Shown: positions 46,501-55,500 of the stretch, in pieces | How positions within the stretch are numbered: the first letter of the stretch is position 1 | Layout: the number at the start of each line of letters is the position of its first letter | Assembly (NCBI GenBank): GCA_964030785.1 | Contig: OZ034975.1 | Span: 35,615,269-35,679,268 of the forward strand | DNA from: Siderastrea siderea | Taxonomy: Eukaryota; Cnidaria; Anthozoa; Scleractinia; Rhizangiidae | DNA length: 64,000 bases | Direction: 5' to 3' | Made by a program: the position numbers and the translations under genes | Notes under the pieces: generated by a model | The model's input: only the letters and a program-made list of their open reading frames with translations | Told to the model about the DNA's origin: nothing | The model's database searches: none

Positions 46501-49500
46501 GGTACTCATATGGTTTATACCTTGATGTGATTACTTTCTGGCTATTTCGAAACATGTTAAATTTGCCAAACGCCTAAACGTCAACTTACAGGCGAATGTC
46601 ACACTGACCGGAGAAGACGGAAGTAAACCCATAATCACACGAATTTTGTTTACTGAGATCAACTGTACAGATTTCCAGGAACAAAGTAAATCAATTAAAC
46701 GAGTTCATGCTATTGAGCACGATGTTGCAACAAAGTTAGGCTGCGTTTACATGAGAGCTGGGATGAGTTTCATCCCGGGATGAGTTCACCCCGGAATGAA
46801 ATTAACTTTTCGTTTACACGGATGATTTCACCCCGGGATGAAAGGTAACCAATTTCACCCCGGGACGAAAATTAAATAGCGACGTCTACCTAGGTGTTTT
46901 AGACTCAGCCCGGGACGAGAAAAAGCGTCGTGTTTACTTGAATTTTTTCATCCTGGGATGGATTTTCATCACTATGCTGAAGACCGGAATGAAATCATCC
47001 CCGGGGCGAACACATTTCAGCTCCGAATTATGTAAAGACTTACAGGTAAATGACCAGACACCGAGATGAAAGCCGTCCCGGGATAAAATCCCGGAAAGAA
47101 ATCACCCTTGTAAACAGGGCCTTAATTGCGTTCTTCAATTTGTCCCAGATCCATTACTCGTTTTTATTGAGTACATACCTTATGGTGACCTATTGGGCTA
47201 CCTGAGGAAGAGCCGTGGCCTCAATGACACGTACTTTAACGATCCAGATGTAAAGCCTCGGACAAATCTGACGTCACAGCAATTGATGCAGTTTGCCTGG
47301 CAGATTGCTGATGGGATGAACTACCTTTCTTCCAGTAAAGTAAGTCTGGGTTACGTGAATTTTGTACCAGTAACAAGCCATCCATACAACATAAAATAAA
47401 TAAAATCACATATTTATAAATAAATCACTTTATTTAGTTGTCAACGGTTCTTAGCACAAAATACTAATTGTGGACACCTCCAAGATCGAACGGCGATGTT
47501 GGGTTTTGGGAAAAGAGAAAAAGCGGAATTTGGAAATGTTTTTTGAGGAGAGGGCTATGATTTTGCGAATCATCGCCAAATTTTTAGGAGAGGAGACCAC
47601 CGGAGTACCCGGAGTAAAACATCTCAGAGCAAGGAAGATAACCAACAAAAAACTCAACTCATATATTTGTGAGTCCGGGAATCGACTGGAACCCGGGCCA
47701 CACTGGTGGGAGGCGAGTGCTCTCACCACTGCGCCATCCCTGTTTGCTCAACATACCATTGTTTGACATTTCTTTCAACAGTCAATTTCACTGCTGTGTG
47801 CAGACTCGGATACATGTATATATCAAACATGATTCACCGGCCATGATCCGCCTGTCGTGATTCTCCCATACTCACAAAGCAGTGAGGAAAATTTGCAAAT
47901 TTTCCCGTTCTTTATGGTAGTTTCTATATCGGGAATTAAACATTTGCTCCATAAACTCTTTAACCCTATTCTGCCTGAGTTTTTTTTTTTGAGTTTCTGA
48001 GCGTGAGAAAAGTATTAAAGCTCTTGCGATGAAACTTGGCACGTTTGTAGCACGTCATTAGCTTAACAGATTGGGCTCATGATGTGTCAATTGTGACGTG
48101 TCATGACGTCAAAATAACGTTACAAACCCGCCATTTTGAATTTGAGGCCGCCATCTTGAATCCAAAACCTGCAGTCGTACAGCTGACAATGACGTCACCA
48201 CAAAATATATGATTCTGTTCTAAGAAACATACTTAGTCAAAACAAGCACACAAAAGTAAAAAAAAAGCATCTTCTTCTTACAAACTAACGGGAAAAACCT
48301 GAAAAAACAGACTGAAAAAAGACTGAAAATAGTCAAAATACACTTCTAAGTAGACGGTTGCTATGGAAACTTCAATCATCATAGACAAGTCATTGACAAA
48401 GGACAATTTTCTCTGATAAATTTAGAGAAAGTCACGAGATTTGGTGATTATTCGTCTGGCCGTTTAAGGGTAATAATTCGTTAAAGTCAGCGCAGGCGCA
48501 ATAGGCCCCCCCCCCCCCCCCCAGGCAGAATAGGGTTAAATGCTCAGATATTCTTTGATGCTTTCTGACCAAGGGCGAATCGCGACAGGCCGCCGGCTAT
48601 GATTCGTCTGCCCTGATTCACATGTTCATGTTCCAAAATAATAATTGAAACTTGGGAATTAAATAAGTTTACGGAGGGAATTTCATTCACTTCTTCAGAA
48701 GGACGACGAATCATGTTTCAAAAACCCCGATCCGCAGACAGCAGTGAAAGCGAATGGAACTTCTCATTTTCGTTTTCAGATAATCCATCGTGACTTGGCG
48801 GCGAGAAATGTTCTTGTTGGTGAAGGGGAGAAGTGTAAGGTGACAGACTTTGGGATGGCGCGGAATGTGCACCAGGATAACATTTACACTAAACAAAGCA
48901 GGGTACGAACATTTTCATTACTAGAATTATATTACAAGTGAGCTGAGTGAAATGCTATTGACCACTTCAGGGTCAAGCCGAGGACCAGGGACAAATTGTT
49001 AATATCAACTGATCAAAATTATGCCCTTCAGAAATGGTTATCCTCTCAAAGTTGCGTTGGGATGGTTGTATGGGAATTCTACTGACTTTTGATTCGAATT
49101 TGCCACAGCTACACACCATTGTAGGTTTAATTAACTTCGTTTTAACTGGTGAATTTCTGTGATCACTATTACTTAAGACCCGTTCCCAAAAATCCGGATG
49201 AAGCTAAAGGCAGCGTTAGTTTTTGCCCCGAAAACGGATAAAATATTTTCTGTCTTCACTATTGTTTTTTAATTGTTTTTGCCGTCCGCACTGAAACGCT
49301 GCCTCTGCCCCGGGCCAGAAACGTTAACTGCATGTGTAGGACGCCGAAATTTGATTAGTTTCTAAAGTGTCAGCCCCTTGACATCCGAAAGTTCTCCCAC
49401 CATTCTCAAGGAATAGTGACTTTGCTCCACCACGCAAAAGTTTTACCGGCTTGTATCCAAAAACGTCTTTCTCTGTGTGGGTAGTAACGCAGTGGAGCTC

Positions 49501-52500
49501 ACTGAGGCCCGTTTGATAAGAGCTACGAACACAAAGTATTTTGGCGTCTACGCTGCATTAGCGCACAAAGATTGCAGAGCGCAACGTTTAACTCCAAACA
49601 GGCAATCAAACTCAATGACAGAAGAAAAAAAGCACAAACCATTAATTCTTTCGCCATTTTAGGGTGCGTTCTTTCTGGACTATTCCGGAATAGGAATACT
49701 TGGAATAGACGGTATTTGTGTTCTGTTGGGAGCGATTCCGTTTTCGGAATGAACGGAATATCATTCTGTTCACTCTGCTCCCGATAGCAGAATGAAGAGA
49801 ATGAAACGAATACGGTTTACTGGGAATAGACAGGATACGCGTTCTTTTGGGAAATTTTTGGCGGGAAATCCTACGTGGCCGCCCGCGCGTGTGCAGGCAT
49901 AGTAGTTTTCAGGTCACCTCCGCCATGGATATTCCGTTTTCAGAAGAAGCGTTCTTTTTTGAAATTGAAATTCCATGTATTCTGGTATTTCTAAACCGGA
50001 ATAAGAATAGACAGAATAGTTCCAAAAGAATGCACCCTGAGATTTTAAAATAGACGAAAGGGGACAGAAACCACATGGCCACTGTGACTCAGCTATTTCA
50101 AAAAGTTAATCCGTTTCCGCCTCCCTCACCAAAGCACATAGCCGGTGTTTTCAAATTTATCCACTCTGGATAGCGTTTCAAAAAGTTCCGTTTTCTGTGG
50201 CCATAAAAAGGCCGTTTTCGAATTTCAACTTGTCCAGATTAGTGCAGACGAGGGCCTTAATCAAAGTCCCTACTCGTGTTAAAAGTGGCCAATTTAACGT
50301 CGTCATTCCTATTATTTTATTTTATTTTTCATTTTTCTCTTGTCTGATTCCATTCATATGTGAAGTACTTTAGCAGGGAACTGAATTGGGTAAAGACTCC
50401 TTCACGTTTGTTAATGTCATTAATTTTTGTTCTATACCTAAAACAGGGTCGCTTGCCAGTAAAGTGGACTGCTTACGAAGCATTACTCTACGGAACCTAC
50501 ACGACTCAAAGTGATGTGTAAGTAACTGTGATAGCAGTACTGAAACCATGTTAATGGGCGTACATACATAACCGTTGCTGAAAATAACACACACTTGAAA
50601 TGAATAGCACAACTGCAAACATAATTAGTCGAGGGACAGTGCAACCATTAATGTTCTTGCATAAAATATGAAACAAGCAAATGCAAAATAGATGCTTGTT
50701 GGTATGGAATGAAATAATCCAATCCAACATCTTGACGATAATTCAAGAGAATAAGTGTGTTGTTTTTTTAAGAATTACTATAATGTGTTTTGAATTATTG
50801 CATTGTATTGAGATTATCTCTCCTTATATTTTTTCATCAATTTTAGCTGGAGTTTCGGTGTTGTTTTGTACGAGATATTTACCATAGGTAAGAAAATATA
50901 ATTATATTTTTTTATTGACTTATTAGAGCGTTATACACGTTCTGTTGGAATCACACCGCCTATTTTTTGATGGCGATTTCTTACTCGTTTGCTTAAGGTG
51001 ATTTATCTGTTTTGCATTGCGCATCACCTACCGCGCATGATTTCTTGCGTCAGTAGCGCGCGCACATTTAAGACATAGAGGTTTCCATTGAGACTAAGGT
51101 CGCTAAGACAATAAGTGGTTGTTTTCTCGTAAAGGAGCACGGGCACCCCAGCATGTTTTTCATTCATTTTAATCAACTACCTATAACCGTTCTCAAAGAG
51201 AAGACTGATCAAGTTTTATTGTTAGAAATGAAATAAACGAGAGAAATAGAACTGAACTGCAGTTTTTTTTTTGTTTTTCATTTTGGTAACCAGAACAATA
51301 GATTTTGTTTGATAATAACCTACTGCAAAAATGTTTCTGTCGGAAACAACTGTAAAAAATTAACCTATGTCCAACACAATGTATCTCATGTACTTTTCAA
51401 CGTGTTTGTACGAGTTTAGAGTTATGGGAAGCTCTAAATTAAACTCGAATGCACTTCTACCAAAGCATAGGTAAAATGCTAAAATGGGGTATATTCGTCA
51501 CCTCTCAGCTCCTTAATCAACAGGGGCACCCCCACTTTTTATTTTAAAATTGAAGTTCCTATATGATGAATATTTAGTAGACAAAGTTTCAGCAAGAATC
51601 TATGGTTAGTTCTATTTCAGAGGAATAACCTTAAATTAAAGCATTACAAAATTTTTTTGGGGGGGATAAGACGTAACCTTTTTGCTTATATGAAAGGTCC
51701 TACACTTCATGAGAATATTTTCGTCTCCTGATGCTAATAATTATTTAATAAGAAATGATCGTTGTTCGGTAGCGGGAATTATCCGGTCCACAAATTTACG
51801 TCGGGTAAATCCTCAGTACATTCAATACTTAAAAAACTTGAATACAGCGGCCCAAAAATAAACTCTACTGCTAAAGCTTTACAGAAAATCCTCTCACACA
51901 AAAAGTCTACGCGTCACTGTCTACGACATCAATGACTAGTGCGCACGAGCGCTCTTATGAGTTGGCGTGACGCGCGATCTGTTACGCAGACACAGTCAAA
52001 ATAAAGTTCTGTCCTTCTTACAATCGTCTTTTGCTGGACGCGGCAACATTTTCATGCAACTTGTTGCGCAACAATGTTGCGTTGCGAGTTGAGATTGTTT
52101 GTTGCAAGTATTACCGACTCCTAAGACAACAAAATTTTCATGTTGCAAAATGTAGAAGCATCATCTACTTTCTGCAAGGAGAAAATTTGTTTAGCAAAGA
52201 GGTGGTAATACGAGCAACAAACAATCGCAACTTGCTACGCATCATTTGTTGCGAGGCAAGTTGTCTATCTAGCCTTTATAGTTATGAAGCAGGGTATTTT
52301 TTTTTTAATTTTACCTTTCCCATTCTTTCATGATTTTTTAAAATCATCTTTGGTCTGATCGCTGTCTATGTCCGTCATTTTATACTGTGGTCTCTGAACC
52401 CATAGGTGGATCTCCGTATCCAGGAATAAACGGCCGTGAAATTGCCAACAAACTTCAAAGAGGATACAGGATGCCAAAACCAAAACATGTTGATCAACAA

Positions 52501-55500
52501 CTGTAAGTATTCTTGTCACTAAAGATTGCCTAGTTATCGTAGATACAACTTATAATTTCATATTTTGAGATTTCCTCGGAAAAAAAGAAATTGTGCTGTC
52601 TAGGTACTTGCCGCAGTAATGGAAAATAAATAAATGAATGAATGAATGAATGAATGAATGAATGAATGAATGAATGAATGAATGAATGAATGAATGAATG
52701 AATGATTGAATGGATTGATGGATGGATGGATGGATGGATGGATGGATGGTTGGATGGATGGATGGATGGATGGATGGATGGATGGATGGATGGATGGATG
52801 GATGAATGAATGAATGAATGAATGAATGAACAAATATCAAGGTAACGCAACATTATTTATACACAGTTAGATTAAAGCTAAAAGCTTGCGGAGACATGAA
52901 TATGAATATATATTTCAACTAAACATAACTGTCTCAAGGCTGGCTATTTACAAATGTGTGGAGGAGTTGAATTCGGAAATACCGAAGATCAAAGATAAAT
53001 CAACTAATAGGGGGAACGACGATTTGAACTCGGGACCTTCCGATGACAAATTACAAGTCCAGCGCCCCATCCACTTAGCCACGCTCGCCCTCCTTACGAG
53101 GAAATTTGCTAAATTTAATAACGCTGTCCACTCTGAAGTTAATCTAGAATCAACACAATTCACCAAAACACAGAGGAGATAAATAGAAACAACTAGAACT
53201 TAATTAGCCTTAACAACGCAGGTTTTGGCAAAATTAGCAGAACTCTCGGCGTTTAGCTCTTAATGAATTTTTTTCCGTTTTCTTTGAACGCTAAGGTACT
53301 GGCTAGGTAAGTAAACCATAGCATTATAAACTTGGATCAGTTTTGCATGCTTTTCCATGGCTGTAAAGCAATTTGTTTGTGTAGAAAGTCTGGAAGTGAT
53401 TGACACTCATTCTAATAATTATCGTTGTTTGTTTTAGTTACCAGTTAATGCTTCAATGCTGGCAACAGAAGCCAAATGACCGACCGACATTTTCCATGTT
53501 AAAAGACAAGATCACAAAGTTGGTGGAAAACAATAACGTATGTTGTACTTTTTTTTTGAAGCGGGGGGAGGGGGGGGGGGGCAAGTTAATCGTGCTAATT
53601 TCGTGCTTTTCGAAATGCAGACTTATAAATTGGACAGTTAAAAGCAAAGAAATCACATCTGTGGACGATAGTCCTTTTAACCTGTCGTTATTTCCTCCCT
53701 TGAGTTCGCGGCTTATATTTATTTACCAGTGAAACACGGTGGGGCCAAATCACCCGCCAAATGTGCAATATAGAGTCATTTTGCTTATTTTTCATATTTC
53801 TTTTCCAAACTTGGCAGAAGACCTTGGGTTGTCGACCAATTTATTTTAAGTATGAGAATGACTAAAAAGGCCAAATTGTGACGTCATAATGGATGACGTC
53901 ACAAAACGAGTTAACTGAAAATTTCAAATTTGAAATAAATGTTACTTCATCTGAAAGAACTTGGCAAGGGGAGTAAAATGCTGAAAAACCGTACCTCGCT
54001 ACGTCAAACGTATCTTGAGTTATGGCAATTTAAAGACATTTAAAGTGCCCCCCCTGGAACCATACTTTTGTACTAAAAACAACCCTGTTGATTTTTTTTT
54101 GTACAGTTTTTTGTTTCCATGCAAGCTAATAATCTGGTAAAATGGACTTCTTGTTGTTCCAAGAAATCGCATCATTTTAGATTTTCAGTTTTTGGCTTGA
54201 AAACGATAATATTAACAAGTGCATAATTGATCACGTGACTCTTAATTACGTCACAAAACTGGTTTTGGGGCTCTAGCTCTGGCAGGAAAATTTTTTCCGA
54301 GTTTTTCTTTTTCAGTTAGCTGCCGTCATTGAAGACATCTTATCTGCAACTTAAATGGTATCGTTGACGCAACAAAACAACACTCAAATTCAAACGTATT
54401 GCACAAGGGGGAACCCTATTTTGAGACTGTGAAATTTTCAAAATCTAAAATGCCGTATCTCATCCATCATTTGTTACATCGACAAACTGTTTTCAGCATT
54501 CAACTCCTCTTGAAGTGTTCTTTCTAAAACACTAATAAAATTGTACAAATTAAAAAATTTTATAATAGAGAATGATATGACGTCACCAATTATGTCGTTA
54601 TAATTTGACATCACCATTCATACCAAATTGTTTGGCACAAAGTCCCATATCAAATTACCAAGTTTGGTAAAGAAATAATGAAAAGTAACAAAATTATTGA
54701 AAATTAGCCAAAAACCCCATTTTTTCATGCAACATTTAGGGGGTGGTCTGGCCCCACCGTGAAAAGATCCCCGAGTCCTCTCAAACTATCAAACTTACAC
54801 TAACTTTCATAATTCACTAATTCGCGGACGTCTGCGAATTCACGCCAGATGAACCTAGATGAAACTTCAGGGTGTTAATCATTCCAGCAGTATAGAATGA
54901 TTAACACCCTAAGGTGTGTATGTAACCTCGAATCCAGATCAAGTAAATCTCTCTGTAAAGATTTTTTCGTTCTCGAAATTGAGTAGTCATAGCCTTGTTC
55001 GCAAAAACTCGTTTCTGCCTATAAAGCTTATATATAGATTTAGCCATGCCTAAAAGCGGAGCCTCCAAGGAATAAACTGGTGCTCGTTTCTCAAAAATAG
55101 TCCTGAAACTTTTCGCTCTGAAATATATTTCGGGGCTTTCTTTGGCTCGTTCCCTTTCGAAAAGTGTTTCTCAAAAAGCCCGAAAGTGTTCCGAATTGTC
55201 CTCCAAGATTTTGAGGATCTGCTCTGTAAAACCAAGCTCGAAAGGTCATTCTAGAGGCTGAGCACAGCTTAATTTTTTTTTTCGGGCATCAAACTGAACA
55301 CATATTTTACTCAGGAGCAGTCTTGCTTGGTTTTTTAAATGTTTCCATATCCTGTCAATAACTGTCAAGGCTCTTCAAATCTCCTTGAATTATTGGCTGA
55401 TGGCTTGAATGAACTTGAAACGGCGCTCATGTACAACAACAAAATAAAACTTATTCTGAAGTAAATGGGTTATCTTCATCGCGTTCGGATGTTCAGTTAA

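Larger units (their letters stand above)
47340..48779. other. RTK-B intron 14
   Basis: Contains a tRNA-derived SINE (47590-47747, minus) and the complete family A element (47964-48535); the remainder shows nothing. Confidence 0.6.

Noticed and set aside
47674..47740. tRNA gene on the minus strand
   Set aside because: A and B boxes are present, but the stems do not close and a non-tRNA body follows; classed as a SINE. The same applies to 53012-53095 and 26300-26360.
52530..52853. 107-residue His/Ser/Ile-rich reading frames
   Set aside because: They are translations of the (AATG)n-(GGAT)n microsatellite.
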